Origin: Xenorhabdus szentirmaii DSM 16338
GTDB taxonomy: Bacteria; Pseudomonadota; Gammaproteobacteria; Enterobacterales; Enterobacteriaceae
Length of the DNA stretch: 64,000 nucleotides
NCBI RefSeq assembly: GCF_002632585.1
Contig: NZ_NIBV01000002.1
Coordinates: forward strand, 713,909 to 777,908
Direction: 5' to 3'
Below are positions 18,626 through 29,135 of this stretch, piece by piece (the first letter of the stretch is position 1; every line of letters begins with the position of its first letter). Below the pieces are notes generated by a model that worked only from the letters and a program-made list of their open reading frames with translations, searched no databases and was not told the DNA's origin. The translations under genes and the position numbers were made by a program.

Positions 18626-19348
18626 GTGAGCGATTTGTATACCGCCGAAGGCGTGATGGACAAAAATAGCCTCTGGAAGCGCTATGTACCACTAGTTCGC
18701 CATGAAGCTTTGAGGCTGCAGGTTAGATTGCCTGCCAGCGTAGAACTCGATGATTTGCTTCAGGCCGGTGGCATAGGCTTGCTGAATGCTGTGGAGCGGT
18801 TTGATTCCATGCAGGGAACCGCGTTTACCACTTATGCAGTACAGCGCATCAGAGGTGCAATGTTGGATGAGTTGAGGAGCCGTGATTGGGCTCCGCGCAG
18901 TGTGCGGCGTAACGCAAGGGAAGTCACGCAAACCATCCGTAAACTTGAGCAAGAGTTAGGCCGTCCAGCCAGTGAGCAGGAAGTTGCTAAAGAATTAAAG
19001 ATTAATCTGATAGAATATCGGCAAATACTGTTAGACACGAATAACAGTCAACTGTTTTCTTATGATGAATGGCACGAAATTCACGGTGAAAATTGTGAAC
19101 CTGTCGTTGAAGAGGAACATGAAACAAACCCTCTCCAACAACTGCTGGAAAGTGACCTTCGTCAGCGGGTTATCGATGTGATTGAGTCGTTGCCTGAACG
19201 AGAAAAGATGGTTCTGACGTTGTACTATCAGGAAGAACTGAATCTTAAAGAGATCGGCGCAGTGCTGAATGTCGGGGAATCCCGCGTTAGCCAGCTTCAC
19301 AGTCAGGCGATAAAAAGACTGAAAGCACGCTTGAATCCAGAAAAGTAA
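18626..19348 (+). CDS. fliA: RNA polymerase sigma-28 factor FliA
   Basis: FliA directs RNA polymerase to class III flagellar promoters such as those of fliC and fliD here. The 240-residue product aligns throughout with E. coli FliA: region 2 (ELDDLLQAGGIGLLNAVERF, TTYAVQRIRGAMLDELR) and region 4 (LYYQEELNLKEIGAVL, ESRVSQLHSQAIKRL). The start is GTG. I prefer 18626 (SDLYTAEGVMDKN) with AAGG about 11 nt upstream; a GTG at 18614 is possible. fliZ follows in the same operon. Confidence 0.94.
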   Translation: MSDLYTAEGVMDKNSLWKRYVPLVRHEALRLQVRLPASVELDDLLQAGGIGLLNAVERFDSMQGTAFTTYAVQRIRGAMLDELRSRDWAPRSVRRNAREVTQTIRKLEQELGRPASEQEVAKELKINLIEYRQILLDTNNSQLFSYDEWHEIHGENCEPVVEEEHETNPLQQLLESDLRQRVIDVIESLPEREKMVLTLYYQEELNLKEIGAVLNVGESRVSQLHSQAIKRLKARLNPEK

Positions 19349-19399
19349 CTTTTTGCTTATTTGTTTTTTGTTAAGACTATACACAGGGCTTTATCTCTT

Positions 19400-19912
19400 A
19401 TGTCTGTTACAACACAAAAGAAACGGCCTCTCAGCCGTTATATTAAGGACTATAAACATAGTCAGACTCATTGTTTGCATTGTCATAAAACACTTGACCG
19501 TATTTCATTGGTATTTAATGGTCAGGTCATCAATAAAGAAGCTATTTCTGAGATGACCGATTTAGTGGATGACAAAACCTGGAATGAGTTGCAGGGTAAA
19601 TTTGTGGCATTATGCCGCTTCTGCAGTGAAATTTATTGCAATAGCCAGACTGATTATTTCGACATTATGTCATTTAAACAGTATCTGTTTGAACAAACGG
19701 AGATGAGCCACAGCACGGTGCGTGAATATGTGGTACGTCTGAGACGTTTGGATGAATTACTGACATCAAGTAATTACCCGACTAATGAGTTTACCCCTGA
19801 AAAAATTCAGGAAAAACTGAGTGAGAAATTATCTCAATCCGCTTTCAGCAATTACAATATTGCCCTGCGTAAATATGAGCAATATCTGAGCTGGCAACAG
19901 AGCGGCCATTAA
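19400..19912 (+). CDS. fliZ: Flagellar/virulence regulator FliZ
   Basis: FliZ is a DNA-binding regulator with a tyrosine-recombinase-like core fold. In E. coli it antagonises RpoS-dependent genes; in Xenorhabdus it is known as a major regulator of motility, hemolysin and insect virulence. The 170-residue product aligns with E. coli FliZ over KRPLSRYIKDYKHSQTHC, the FLFEQTEMS segment and TVREYVVRLRRL, which contains the DNA-contacting basic residues. The ATG at 19400 gives a normal N-terminus. It follows fliA by 51 nt and ends at a terminator. Confidence 0.93.
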   Translation: MSVTTQKKRPLSRYIKDYKHSQTHCLHCHKTLDRISLVFNGQVINKEAISEMTDLVDDKTWNELQGKFVALCRFCSEIYCNSQTDYFDIMSFKQYLFEQTEMSHSTVREYVVRLRRLDELLTSSNYPTNEFTPEKIQEKLSEKLSQSAFSNYNIALRKYEQYLSWQQSGH

Positions 19913-19958
19913 TCAGCTACGTCAGCCTAGACATTATTTGTTGGCTTGAAAAGATTCT

Positions 19959-20001
19959 AGAGGGAAATGCGATAGTCACGCACTTCCCTCTATATTTTTT
20001 G
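19959..20001 (+). terminator. Terminator after fliAZ
   Basis: A 13-bp stem with one mismatch (AGAGGGAAATGCG/CGCACTTCCCTCT) around a 7-nt loop is followed by ATATTTTTT. It lies between the convergent fliZ and putA genes. Confidence 0.85.
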
Positions 20002-20135
20002 TTATTTTGGCGAATATATTTAAAATGGTTATATATTTATAATAAATTAATCTTTATTAACTCTTTTTGACTAATTCATTTTAATTAACCTATTTCTCTT
20101 TACAACATTTCAAACATCATTAATTAAGCGATTAA

Positions 20136-23100
20136 TTAACCAATTGTCATTAAATTGGCATTTCCCCCTGCGGCTGCCGTATTCACGCTGAGTGAACGTT
20201 CGTGGAGCAAACGTTCCAACAGAAGATTGGTTTCACCACGTGCAAAACCCTGTACAGAAATGATTGGGCCTTTACGTTGTGCGATGGTACTGCAAACATA
20301 GCGTAATTGATCACAATCACCGTGATAAATAACTGCCTCAATCGCAGCCTCTTCATTTTGCCAATCCTTGACCCAATGAATATGCCGGCGAACTTCTTCC
20401 GGTAACTGACGCTGCAACCCCTGATGCAATTCATCTTGCTCCCAGATGGCCTGACAACCGACAGAGAGAACAGCCGCTAATTGTACCAGCGCATCCTGTT
20501 CGTTATCCGCAAGGCATAAAACATGGCCGCGTGGCTGGAGAATATAAGTATTGCGTTCGCCGGTTGGCCCGGGCAGCAAGCGTATTGTTCCGCTTTGTGC
20601 CAGCAAGCTGTATTCCTGAATGACTTGATTCAATGAATCATTATTTTGAGCCGTTGACCAATCAGCCAGTTTATTGAGAGGAACAAGCATCATTGTACGG
20701 GTTTTGGCATCAAGCTCGTAGGCAATATCCTGCCGTTCCAGCGTTTGGCTGGCCGCATTAACAGGGCGTTGTGCCAGCAAGCGATACAAATACAGTGGCC
20801 CACCGGCTTTTGGCCCTGTACCGGAAAGCCCTTCGCCGCCAAATGGCTGAACCCCAACCACTGCGCCAACCATATTGCGGTTGACATATAAGTTGCCGAC
20901 TTTGGCTTTGCTGGTGACTTGCGCGATAGTTTCATCAATGCGCGTATGAATGCCTAAAGTCAGACCATAACCTGATGCGTTAATTTGCTCCAATAACTTA
21001 TCCAGCTCATTGCGCTTGAAACGGACAACGTGCAGGACAGGGCCAAAAATTTCTTTTTTCAGTTCAGTGAAACTGTCCAATTCAATCAGCGTCGGTTTGA
21101 CGAACGTTCCTTCAGACCACTCTTGGCTGTCCGTCGCATTGTCATGTACTGCCTGATAAATCGTCCGGCCTTTGCTGCGCATCGTCTGGATATGGCGATC
21201 AATGCCTGCTTTTGCTTCGGCATCAATAACCGGGCCGATATCTGTCGACAGACGCTCCGGATTACCCATCCGGCATTCGGCCATTGCGCCTTTCAGCATG
21301 GTGATGGTTCTTTCCGCCACATCTTCCTGCACACACAGAATACTCAGGGCAGAGCAGCGCTGGCCCGCACTGTCAAAGGCAGAAGCAATCACATCCGTGA
21401 CAACTTGTTCAGTCAGCGCAGAAGAATCAACAATCATGGCATTCAGGCCACCGGTTTCTGCGATCAGCGGCGTCGGGCGACCTTGTGCATCAAGACGACC
21501 GGCAATATTGCGTTGCAATAAGTTGGCGACGTCGGTAGAGCCGGTAAACATGACACCACGTACACGTTCATCCCCAACCAGCGAAGCACCCACCGTTTCC
21601 CCTTGTCCGGGCAATAATTGCAGCACATCACGGGGAATACCCGCCTGATGCAGCATTTTTACCGCAACGGCTGCGATTAATGGCGTTTGTTCCGCCGGTT
21701 TTGCCAGAACACTATTACCGGCTGCTAAAGCGGCGGCAATTTGCCCGGTGAAAATGGCCATCGGGAAGTTCCATGGGCTAATGCAAACCACAGGCCCCAG
21801 CGGGCGATGGGTATCGTTAGCGAAATCCTGCTGCACCTGATCGGCGTAATAATAGAGAAAATCTACTGCTTCACGGACTTCGGCAATGGCATTGTTGAAT
21901 GTTTTACCCGCTTCACGAACCAAGATCCCCAGCAAGGATTGCAGATTATTTTCCATCAATTCAGCAGCACGCACCAAAATGGCCGCACGCTCTGAAGGCG
22001 GTGTCGCAAACCAGATAGCACCTGCATCAGTGGCGATATTCAGGGCATGGCTGACTTCTTCTTCCGTGGTTTCACGCACATAGCCCACGATGTCTGAAGG
22101 TTTGGCAGGGTTATTGACAGGCTTGGCAACAGGCAATTCCCCTGAATGTGAGTATTCACCCCCTAATAACGGTTCACTGTTCCACATTTCCATTGATGAA
22201 CTGAGCAGGGCGCTGGAAAGGGATGCCAAACGGTGTTCACTGGAGAGATCCAAACCCAAAGAGTTGACGCGGTTTTTGCCGTATAAATCGTGGGGAAGAG
22301 GGATCTTCGGATGTGGCAGGCCGATTTGTCCTTCAGTTTGCGCCAGTTCCTGAACCACCGTCACCGGATCTGCGATGAGTTCATCAATCGGTAAAGTTGT
22401 ATCAGCTATGCGATTGACAAATGAGGTATTGGCGCCATTTTCCAGCAAACGGCGTACCAGATAGGCCAATAATGTTTCATGTGTTCCTACGGGCGCATAA
22501 ATGCGGCATGGGCGGTTGAGTTTACCTTCGGCAACCTTGCCGACGACTTGTTCGTAAAGCGGTTCGCCCATGCCATGCAGGCATTGGAACTCATATTGTC
22601 CCGGATAATAATTTTGTCCCGCCAGATGGTAAATGGCAGACAGGGTATGCGCATTGTGGGTCGCAAATTGCGGGTAGATTAAATTAGGAACGGAAAGCAG
22701 CTTGCGGGCACACGCAAGATAAGACACATCGGTATAAACCTTGCGGGTATAGACCGGATAACCTTCAAGGCCATCGATTTGAGCACGTTTTATTTCGCTG
22801 TCCCAGTAAGCACCTTTTACCAGACGGATCATCAAGCGATGACGGCTGCGCTGTGCCAAATCAATAATGCTGTCGATGACGAAAGGACAACGTTTCTGGT
22901 AAGCCTGAATCACAAAACCAATCCCGTTCCAGCCTTCCAGTTGTGGCTCAAAACAGAGTTTTTCCAGTAAATCAAGGGAGATTTCCAGACGATCCGCTTC
23001 TTCTGCATCAATATTGATACCAATATCATATTGGCGTGCCTGTAAGGTCAGGGAAAGCAGGCGAGGGTATAGCTCATCCATGACCCGTTCATATTGCGCC

Positions 23101-24116
23101 CGGCTATAACGCGGATGCAGGGCTGAAAGTTTGATGGAAATGCCCGGCCCCTCATAAATTCCCCGCCCATTTGACGCCTTACCGATGGCGTGGATCGCCT
23201 GTTGATAGGAAACCATGTAGGCTTGGGCATCGGCTTCAGTCAGCGCCGCTTCACCCAGCATATCATAGGAATAGCGGAAGCCTTTCTCTTCTAATTTACG
23301 GGCATTGGCAAGGGCTTGGGCGATGGTTTCTCCGGTGACAAATTGTTCACCCATCAGGCGCATAGCCATATCAACGCCTTTGCGCACTAATGGCTCGCCA
23401 CTCTTGCTGATAATGCGGTTCAGTGAGCCGGATAATTTGGCTTCATTATGAGTAGAAACCAGTTTGCCGGTAAACAATAACCCCCAAGTCGCGGCGTTGA
23501 CAAACATGGATGGGCTTTGCCCCACATGGGAGTGCCAATTGCCGTTACTGATTTTATCGCGGATCAATGCATCACGGGTGGCTTTATCGGGAATGCGCAG
23601 CAAGGCTTCGGCAAGACACATCAAAGCCACCCCTTCCTGTGAAGAAAGAGAAAATTCCTGTAGTAAGCCCTGCACCAATCCGGAGCGTCCAATGCCGTGC
23701 TTTTGCTGACGTAATTTCTCAGCGATGGAGTAAGCGAGTTTATGGGTCGCCTTGGTTTGTTCTTCTGATAGCTGAGCGCGTTGCAGTAACATTGGTACGG
23801 CTTGTGTTTCAGGCAGGCGATAAGCTGAGGTAATTGCAGAACGTTTCACCGATTGGGGTAAAATATGCTCGGCAAAATCCAAAAATGGTTGGTAAGACGC
23901 CTCAACAGGTGATTCTTCTTCGGAAATCTTCTCTTCTTTGCTATCCTGACCCGCTGATATTTCTGGGATCTTTTCCTCATTTTCCAGACGGTCAAGATAG
24001 TTAAAGATGGCTTGCTTAATCAGCCAATGTGGTGTGCGTTCAATTTGTTGTGCAGCAGATTTGATACGATTACGTGTGGCTTCATCGAGCTTCACGCCCA
24101 TAGTGGTACTACCCAT
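20136..24116 (-). CDS. putA: Trifunctional proline dehydrogenase / P5C dehydrogenase / repressor PutA
   Basis: PutA oxidises proline to glutamate in two steps (FAD proline dehydrogenase, then NAD P5C dehydrogenase) and represses the put genes when proline is absent. The 1326-residue product has an N-terminal ribbon-helix-helix segment ([17 protein letters not shown]), a proline dehydrogenase barrel at about residues 260-570, and an aldehyde dehydrogenase domain with [18 protein letters not shown] and the catalytic Cys in GQRCSAL near residue 922. Length matches E. coli PutA (1320). It diverges from putP across a 552-nt region carrying its likely operators. Confidence 0.97.
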   Translation of the reverse strand: MGSTTMGVKLDEATRNRIKSAAQQIERTPHWLIKQAIFNYLDRLENEEKIPEISAGQDSKEEKISEEESPVEASYQPFLDFAEHILPQSVKRSAITSAYRLPETQAVPMLLQRAQLSEEQTKATHKLAYSIAEKLRQQKHGIGRSGLVQGLLQEFSLSSQEGVALMCLAEALLRIPDKATRDALIRDKISNGNWHSHVGQSPSMFVNAATWGLLFTGKLVSTHNEAKLSGSLNRIISKSGEPLVRKGVDMAMRLMGEQFVTGETIAQALANARKLEEKGFRYSYDMLGEAALTEADAQAYMVSYQQAIHAIGKASNGRGIYEGPGISIKLSALHPRYSRAQYERVMDELYPRLLSLTLQARQYDIGINIDAEEADRLEISLDLLEKLCFEPQLEGWNGIGFVIQAYQKRCPFVIDSIIDLAQRSRHRLMIRLVKGAYWDSEIKRAQIDGLEGYPVYTRKVYTDVSYLACARKLLSVPNLIYPQFATHNAHTLSAIYHLAGQNYYPGQYEFQCLHGMGEPLYEQVVGKVAEGKLNRPCRIYAPVGTHETLLAYLVRRLLENGANTSFVNRIADTTLPIDELIADPVTVVQELAQTEGQIGLPHPKIPLPHDLYGKNRVNSLGLDLSSEHRLASLSSALLSSSMEMWNSEPLLGGEYSHSGELPVAKPVNNPAKPSDIVGYVRETTEEEVSHALNIATDAGAIWFATPPSERAAILVRAAELMENNLQSLLGILVREAGKTFNNAIAEVREAVDFLYYYADQVQQDFANDTHRPLGPVVCISPWNFPMAIFTGQIAAALAAGNSVLAKPAEQTPLIAAVAVKMLHQAGIPRDVLQLLPGQGETVGASLVGDERVRGVMFTGSTDVANLLQRNIAGRLDAQGRPTPLIAETGGLNAMIVDSSALTEQVVTDVIASAFDSAGQRCSALSILCVQEDVAERTITMLKGAMAECRMGNPERLSTDIGPVIDAEAKAGIDRHIQTMRSKGRTIYQAVHDNATDSQEWSEGTFVKPTLIELDSFTELKKEIFGPVLHVVRFKRNELDKLLEQINASGYGLTLGIHTRIDETIAQVTSKAKVGNLYVNRNMVGAVVGVQPFGGEGLSGTGPKAGGPLYLYRLLAQRPVNAASQTLERQDIAYELDAKTRTMMLVPLNKLADWSTAQNNDSLNQVIQEYSLLAQSGTIRLLPGPTGERNTYILQPRGHVLCLADNEQDALVQLAAVLSVGCQAIWEQDELHQGLQRQLPEEVRRHIHWVKDWQNEEAAIEAVIYHGDCDQLRYVCSTIAQRKGPIISVQGFARGETNLLLERLLHERSLSVNTAAAGGNANLMTIG

Positions 24117-24668
24117 TCTTACTCCTTAACTTAATAGGTAAGACTTAACCAAGTTACATAACAATATCTGTCATGTTGCAACTTTGTGCAACTTTGTTAA
24201 AAGCGGTTGTTCTGAATTTGTGAAATCAATCTTACTTTTATTATTTATTTGGTGAATCACATGGAAGGATATTTTTTTATCCTATTGATATAATGTGTTT
24301 TTTTAAATAATCATAAATTTTAGGTGTAACCAGTCAGTGAATTAGAGGTGCAACTTTTAGAGAAAGAAATGTGATTGAGCAAGCGTTTTTCATAAAAACA
24401 CGCGTTAAGTAGTTGTTAAAAATGTTTTAACTAAATTAGGATGGAATGTAATTTTAAAATAATTACAAATATAAATAATACGTGCGTAAAATTAATGTCA
24501 TCTTTAGGTACTATTTCTCACGGTGTTTGATGAGACTGACCTGAACTGACCTGATATGAAAAAGGCTGATTTTAAGTACGGATAATATTGTTTAGGCAAA
24601 TGGCTCATTTGCAGATACACGATTTATAAAAACACTGATTTACAAAAACACTATGGAGAAGAACCTGC
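24117..24668. promoter_or_regulatory. putA-putP control region with PutA operator motifs
   Basis: The 552-nt divergent region contains the E. coli PutA recognition hexamer GTTGCA at 24175-24180, and its complement TGCAAC at 24177-24182, 24187-24192 and 24349-24354. The first is part of the palindrome GTTGCAAC. This fits autoregulation by PutA. No gene is seen here; the rest is very AT-rich. Exact promoters were not assigned. Confidence 0.65.
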
Positions 24669-26153
24669 ATGACAGTAAATTCACCAATGCTTATTACCTT
24701 CATTGTCTATATTGCCGGCATGCTATTAATAGGCTTTATGGCTTATCGTTCCACCAAAAATTTTGATGACTATATTCTGGGTGGCCGACGATTGGGCAGT
24801 GTGGTAACAGCATTATCTGCTGGCGCTTCTGATATGAGTGGCTGGTTATTAATGGGATTACCGGGGGCTATTTTTTTCTCTGGTATTTCAGAAAGTTGGA
24901 TTGCCCTTGGCCTGTTGTTGGGGGCATACCTGAATTGGCGATGGGTTGCCGGTAGATTGCGCGTTCATACTGAAGTCAGCAATAACGCACTGACATTGCC
25001 GGATTATTTTACAAATCGCTTTGAAGACAAAAATAAAATCCTGCGCATCATTTCTGCATTGGTTATCCTGATTTTCTTTACGATTTACTGCGCATCAGGT
25101 GTGGTGGCAGGTGGCCTGCTATTTGAAAATACGTTTGGGATCAGTTATGAAAAAGCAATTTGGTTAGGGGCATTGGCAACGATTGCCTATACCTTCCTCG
25201 GCGGTTTCCTCGCTGTAAGCTGGACGGATACTGTTCAGGCAACATTGATGATTTTTGCTTTGATTCTGGTACCTGTACTGATCTTGTTCAAAGTCGGCGG
25301 GATCGATCAGGCCATCAATATCATTGAGGGAAAAAATTATGCCTATATGGATATGTTTAAAAATCTGAACATCATTGCCATTATTTCTTTGTTGGGCTGG
25401 GGATTGGGCTATTTCGGCCAGCCGCATATTCTGGCCCGTTTTATGGCCGCAGATTCGCATCAAACGATTCATAAAGCCCGTCGTATCAGCATGACGTGGA
25501 TGTCTTTATGCCTTATCGGCACCGTTGCTGTTGGCTTCTTTGGTATTGCCTATTTTGATATGTTCCCGGAGCAGGCTGGGCCTGTCATGGAAAATCGTGA
25601 ACGTATTTTCATGGAGTTAGGAATACTTTTGTTCAATCCATGGATCACGGGGATCTTGTTATCTGCGGTACTGGCTGCGGTTATGAGCACATTAAGTTGT
25701 CAATTGTTAGTTTGTTCCAGTGCCTTGACCGAAGATTTTTATAAGGCATTTATACGTACCAAAGCCAGCCAAAAAGAGTTGGTATGGGTTGGTCGTATGA
25801 TGGTTTTGCTGGTGGCAATCATTGCTATTGTGATAGCAACCGATCCAAATAACAAAGTATTGGGGCTGGTCAGCAATGCCTGGGCAGGTTTTGGCTCTGC
25901 TTTTGGCCCTGTTGTTTTAATGTCCGTTCTTTGGAAGCGTATGACCCGTAACGGCGCACTAGCCGGTATGCTGGCTGGGGCTGTTACTGTATTGGTTTGG
26001 ATTAAATTCAGCTGGTTTGGTTTGTACGAAATCATCCCCGGATTTATTTTTGCCACTATCGCAATTGTTGTCGTGAGTTTGTTAGGGAAATCACCGAGCC
26101 AGACAATACAACAGCGTTTTGCTGAAGCAGAAGCACATTATAAAACTAAATAA
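24669..26153 (+). CDS. putP: Sodium/proline symporter PutP
   Basis: PutP imports proline with Na+ across the inner membrane and feeds PutA. The 494-residue product is a sodium:solute symporter with about 13 membrane segments. The conserved GGRRLGSVVTALSAGASDMSGW segment near residues 37-58 holds the Na+ site. Length fits E. coli PutP (502). A TGGAGAAG ribosome binding site precedes the ATG. It is followed by a clear terminator. Confidence 0.96.
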   Translation: MTVNSPMLITFIVYIAGMLLIGFMAYRSTKNFDDYILGGRRLGSVVTALSAGASDMSGWLLMGLPGAIFFSGISESWIALGLLLGAYLNWRWVAGRLRVHTEVSNNALTLPDYFTNRFEDKNKILRIISALVILIFFTIYCASGVVAGGLLFENTFGISYEKAIWLGALATIAYTFLGGFLAVSWTDTVQATLMIFALILVPVLILFKVGGIDQAINIIEGKNYAYMDMFKNLNIIAIISLLGWGLGYFGQPHILARFMAADSHQTIHKARRISMTWMSLCLIGTVAVGFFGIAYFDMFPEQAGPVMENRERIFMELGILLFNPWITGILLSAVLAAVMSTLSCQLLVCSSALTEDFYKAFIRTKASQKELVWVGRMMVLLVAIIAIVIATDPNNKVLGLVSNAWAGFGSAFGPVVLMSVLWKRMTRNGALAGMLAGAVTVLVWIKFSWFGLYEIIPGFIFATIAIVVVSLLGKSPSQTIQQRFAEAEAHYKTK

Positions 26154-26166
26154 GTAAATCAATAAT

Positions 26167-26193
26167 AAGCCCCTGACGATACAGGGGCTTGTT
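26167..26193 (+). terminator. Intrinsic terminator after putP
   Basis: Stem AAGCCCCTG/CAGGGGCTT with a 6-nt loop, 13 nt after the putP stop; the U tract after it is short. Confidence 0.85.
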
Positions 26194-26296
26194 ATCCATT
26201 CTTAACATCCAGTCTATGAGATCACTATCGGATAAAGGGTAAGATATTCCTTTACCTCATCATAAAATACTTATGTTAATGATATAGAGATTTTCT

Positions 26297-26521
26297 ATGT
26301 GTACATTGTGTACATTTTTTGATGTATTACTTCCTAAGAAAATGGATTTGAGATCCATTGGCATACAAGAAAGTTTGGTCGAATGGGGAGGGGAATTTTT
26401 TTCTCAAGAGCCTAAAAAATTCATATGGGAAAACGCTCTTTTCCTGATACAACATGAATGTAACGAAATATCTATAAAAAACTTGCTTGATGAAAATATA
26501 TCAAAAAATGGATATCCATGA
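26297..26521 (+). CDS. Hypothetical small protein (possibly 5' half of a frameshifted gene)
   Basis: A 74-codon frame of unknown family, AT-rich. Its 3' end overlaps the next frame at an A6 run (26502-26507 area). Joining them there would give one protein of about 140 residues. The start is uncertain: the first codons are a direct repeat (TGTGTACAT twice), and the ATG at 26342 (MDLRSIGIQESLVEWGG) is a good alternative. The neighbourhood of small acidic proteins would suit immunity genes, but nothing proves this. Confidence 0.45.
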   Translation: MCTLCTFFDVLLPKKMDLRSIGIQESLVEWGGEFFSQEPKKFIWENALFLIQHECNEISIKNLLDENISKNGYP

Positions 26522-26723
26522 TGAGCCTATAATACAGTTTATTAATGAATTTCTGCCGACAGTGAATGAGTGGTATTTTGTCATGCACCATGAATCAGAT
26601 AAGAGGTACAAATATAGTATCTTTGGTGATAACCACCAAGTTCTGGATTTATTAATTCAAGCACTGGATTTTAATAATAATGAAGGAATGGTTATTATGA
26701 AAAATAGCCATCTGGTGTATTAA
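26508..26723 (+). CDS. Hypothetical small protein (possibly 3' half of a frameshifted gene)
   Basis: A 71-codon frame starting MDIHDEPIIQFINEF, with no visible ribosome binding site. It reads like the continuation of the preceding frame, out of register by one base at an A6 run. It contains aromatic-rich text (NEWYFVMHHE) and no recognised motif. It is either a separate translationally coupled gene or the second half of a broken one. Confidence 0.42.
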   Translation: MDIHDEPIIQFINEFLPTVNEWYFVMHHESDKRYKYSIFGDNHQVLDLLIQALDFNNNEGMVIMKNSHLVY

Positions 26724-26764
26724 ATTACTATCCAAGATTACTCCAATTATCTTAACAAATTAAC

Positions 26765-27121
26765 ATGATGAAAAATGATGAAAAAGTAATAGAATCGATT
26801 TTTAATGAGTTATTTCATGATGACTTTTTAAGTTATAAAGATATTTTAACAACCCCATCAGATAATAATCAAGATGGTATATATTCAAGAGCCAAAATAG
26901 CTTTGTCAAAATTAGATAATGAAGATCAGTCAGCTATCCTGAATTTTTTTAGGATAATAATGGCTGATACTGCATCAACTATCTTTGGAACTATTGATGG
27001 TTCTCATTTCCCTCCAAATATCAATGGTGATTTTACATTATTGTATGAAGATGAAGAAATACAAGGAAATCTACAAGATTTATTTATAGAAAAATATGAA
27101 GATTTAGACAATTGTCATTAA
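26765..27121 (+). CDS. Hypothetical acidic protein, immunity-protein-like
   Basis: The 118-residue, strongly acidic product contains ADTASTIFGTIDGSHFPP and GNLQDLFIEKYED, a pattern I associate with small immunity-like proteins found near polymorphic toxins; the family name is not certain. No toxin is seen nearby. The gene lies 41 nt after the previous frame on the same strand and may share its transcript. It is AT-rich compared with putP, which suggests acquisition. Confidence 0.55.
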   Translation: MMKNDEKVIESIFNELFHDDFLSYKDILTTPSDNNQDGIYSRAKIALSKLDNEDQSAILNFFRIIMADTASTIFGTIDGSHFPPNINGDFTLLYEDEEIQGNLQDLFIEKYEDLDNCH

Positions 27122-27338
27122 TGTTATGATTTAAGGGATATAATTTTGATTATCGCAATGTTATTGCCACGATACCTGATAATTTTAATCAGTCCCCATT
27201 TGAGATTTAATACATCCGTAGCAGTGGAAAAATGAGATAGATAATATTCGAAAACCCCTGTTGCCATGTTGCCGCAATGGGTTATCAAAAAGTCATTGAT
27301 CTATGGTAGTTTAACTGTCTGATTTAACTTATAAAATC

Positions 27339-27414
27339 TGGTGGGTCGTGGGAGGCTCGAACTCCCGACCAACTGATTAAGAGTCAGCGGCTCTGCCAAC
27401 TGAGCTAACGACCC
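27339..27414 (-). tRNA. tRNA-Lys (anticodon CTT)
   Basis: A full cloverleaf of 76 nt with encoded CCA can be drawn on the minus strand: acceptor GGGTCGT/ACGACCC, D arm GCTC/GAGC, anticodon stem GCTGA/TCAGT with loop CTCTTAA (anticodon CTT, reading AAG) and T arm GGGAG/CTCCC. It is flanked by accessory genes on one side and cycA on the other. Confidence 0.95.
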
Positions 27415-27648
27415 AAATACGATTAATTATTCTACTGCAATCATAAGACGTCAATAGACGATACTCATCTTTTTATTGATTGGGTGAAACATAAACAATT
27501 GCCTGATTTTCCATTGGTTAAATTGCAACCTTCTTGTTTTTCATGTGAAATCCTTCTGTTAATACCGCAGTTGTCTATGTCACAATATTCCCTTAAACAC
27601 AGCTTGAGGGTATTAAGGCCATGCTGTGAGAATAAATTGGATACAACT

Positions 27649-29055
27649 ATGGAAGAAAAAATACAACCCACTCACACTCCTGAAACTGAAGATTCGCATT
27701 TGCAGCGAAGTCTTACCAACCGGCATATACAGCTCATCGCAATTGGTGGTGCCATTGGTACTGGCTTGTTCATGGGATCAGGAAAAACGATTTCCCTTGC
27801 GGGACCGTCGATCATTTTTGTTTATATGATCATCGGATTTATGCTGTTTTTTGTTATGCGTGCAATGGGAGAGTTATTACTTTCCAATTTGCACTATAAG
27901 TCATTCAGTGATTTTGCAGCGGATTTACTGGGGCCGTGGGCCGGTTTTTTTGTGGGCTGGACTTACTGGTTTTGCTGGGTCATTACTGGTATTGCTGATA
28001 TTGTTGCTATTACTGCGTATGTTGGATATTGGGTTCCGGATTTTCCAGAATGGGCGACTTCGCTCCTGTGCGTATTGGTATTGCTGACTCTGAATCTTGC
28101 GACAGTAAAACTGTTCGGTGAATTAGAGTTCTGGTTTGCCATGATTAAAATCATTGCCATTGTTGCCTTGATTGTCACGGGAGGCATCCTGATTGGCATT
28201 CATTTCCAATCCCCTGCGGGGCATGTTGCTGTACTTTCTAATATCTGGAATGATGGTGGCATGTTTCCCATGGGATTAAGTGGTTTCTTTGCCGGGTTCC
28301 AGATAGCGATATTTGCTTTTGTCGGCATTGAGCTGGTGGGAACGGCGGCAGCGGAAACAAAAAATCCAATGAAATCTTTGCCAAAAGCGATTAATGCTAT
28401 CCCAATCCGCATTATCACGTTTTATGTTTTGGCCCTGATTGTCATCATGTCGGTCACACCTTGGCGGGCTATCATTGCAGATAAAAGCCCTTTTGTGGAA
28501 TTGTTTGTTTTGATTGGCTTACCTGCCGCAGCCAGCATGGTCAATTTTGTTGTCCTGACTTCTGCGGCATCTTCTGCAAATAGTGGGGTGTTCTCTACCA
28601 GCCGGATGTTGTTTGGTTTGGCGAAAGAGGGCGATGCACCAAAGCAGTTCAGTCGTCTGTCCCGCCGTTCGGTTCCTGCATCGGGATTGGTTTTCACTTG
28701 TTTGTGCCTCTCTTTTGGCGTTATTTTGATTTATTTTATCCCTGATGTTATGCGGGTTTTTACATTGGTAACGACAGTCTCTGCGATTTTGTTCATGTTT
28801 ATTTGGAGCATGATTTTGTGTTCCTATCTGGTTTATAGAAAACACCGCCCGGCTCTCCATCAGGCATCTGTATACAAAATGCCGTTTGGTATTGTGATGT
28901 CATGGGTGTGCTTAGCTTTCTTTGCGTTTGTATTGGTATTGCTTTCTTTGCAACCCGATACTCGCCAGGCGTTAATCGCTACACCAGCTTGGTTCATTAT
29001 TCTGGCGATTGGATTTCAGATTGTGAAAAAGCGTAAGATGCGTTTTATTCAATGA
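27649..29055 (+). CDS. cycA: D-serine/D-alanine/glycine permease CycA
   Basis: CycA is an APC-family proton symporter for D-alanine, D-serine and glycine in the inner membrane. From the ATG at 27649 the 468-residue product aligns nearly end to end with E. coli CycA: LTNRHIQLIAIGGAIGTGLF near the N-terminus, GLSGFFAGFQIAIFAFVGIE and SSANSGVFSTSRMLFGLA. About 12 membrane segments are predicted. Longer readings from upstream in-frame codons add an unrelated leader, and the ribosome binding site is weak. A perfect terminator follows. Confidence 0.92.
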   Translation: MEEKIQPTHTPETEDSHLQRSLTNRHIQLIAIGGAIGTGLFMGSGKTISLAGPSIIFVYMIIGFMLFFVMRAMGELLLSNLHYKSFSDFAADLLGPWAGFFVGWTYWFCWVITGIADIVAITAYVGYWVPDFPEWATSLLCVLVLLTLNLATVKLFGELEFWFAMIKIIAIVALIVTGGILIGIHFQSPAGHVAVLSNIWNDGGMFPMGLSGFFAGFQIAIFAFVGIELVGTAAAETKNPMKSLPKAINAIPIRIITFYVLALIVIMSVTPWRAIIADKSPFVELFVLIGLPAAASMVNFVVLTSAASSANSGVFSTSRMLFGLAKEGDAPKQFSRLSRRSVPASGLVFTCLCLSFGVILIYFIPDVMRVFTLVTTVSAILFMFIWSMILCSYLVYRKHRPALHQASVYKMPFGIVMSWVCLAFFAFVLVLLSLQPDTRQALIATPAWFIILAIGFQIVKKRKMRFIQ

Positions 29056-29080
29056 TTGAGAAAAAATCCTATGACTTATC

Positions 29081-29110
29081 AATGGCCCAATATTTGGGCC
29101 ATTTTTCTTT
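29081..29110 (+). terminator. Intrinsic terminator after cycA
   Basis: A perfect 10-bp stem AATGGCCCAA/TTGGGCCATT with a TAT loop, followed by TTTCTTTT. Confidence 0.93.
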
Positions 29111-29135
29111 TCATTTTTTTCTTTCCAATCTTTTT

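Noticed and set aside
27484-27648. Extended N-terminus of CycA
   Set aside because: The 55 extra residues have no match in CycA and the family start fits the ATG at 27649.
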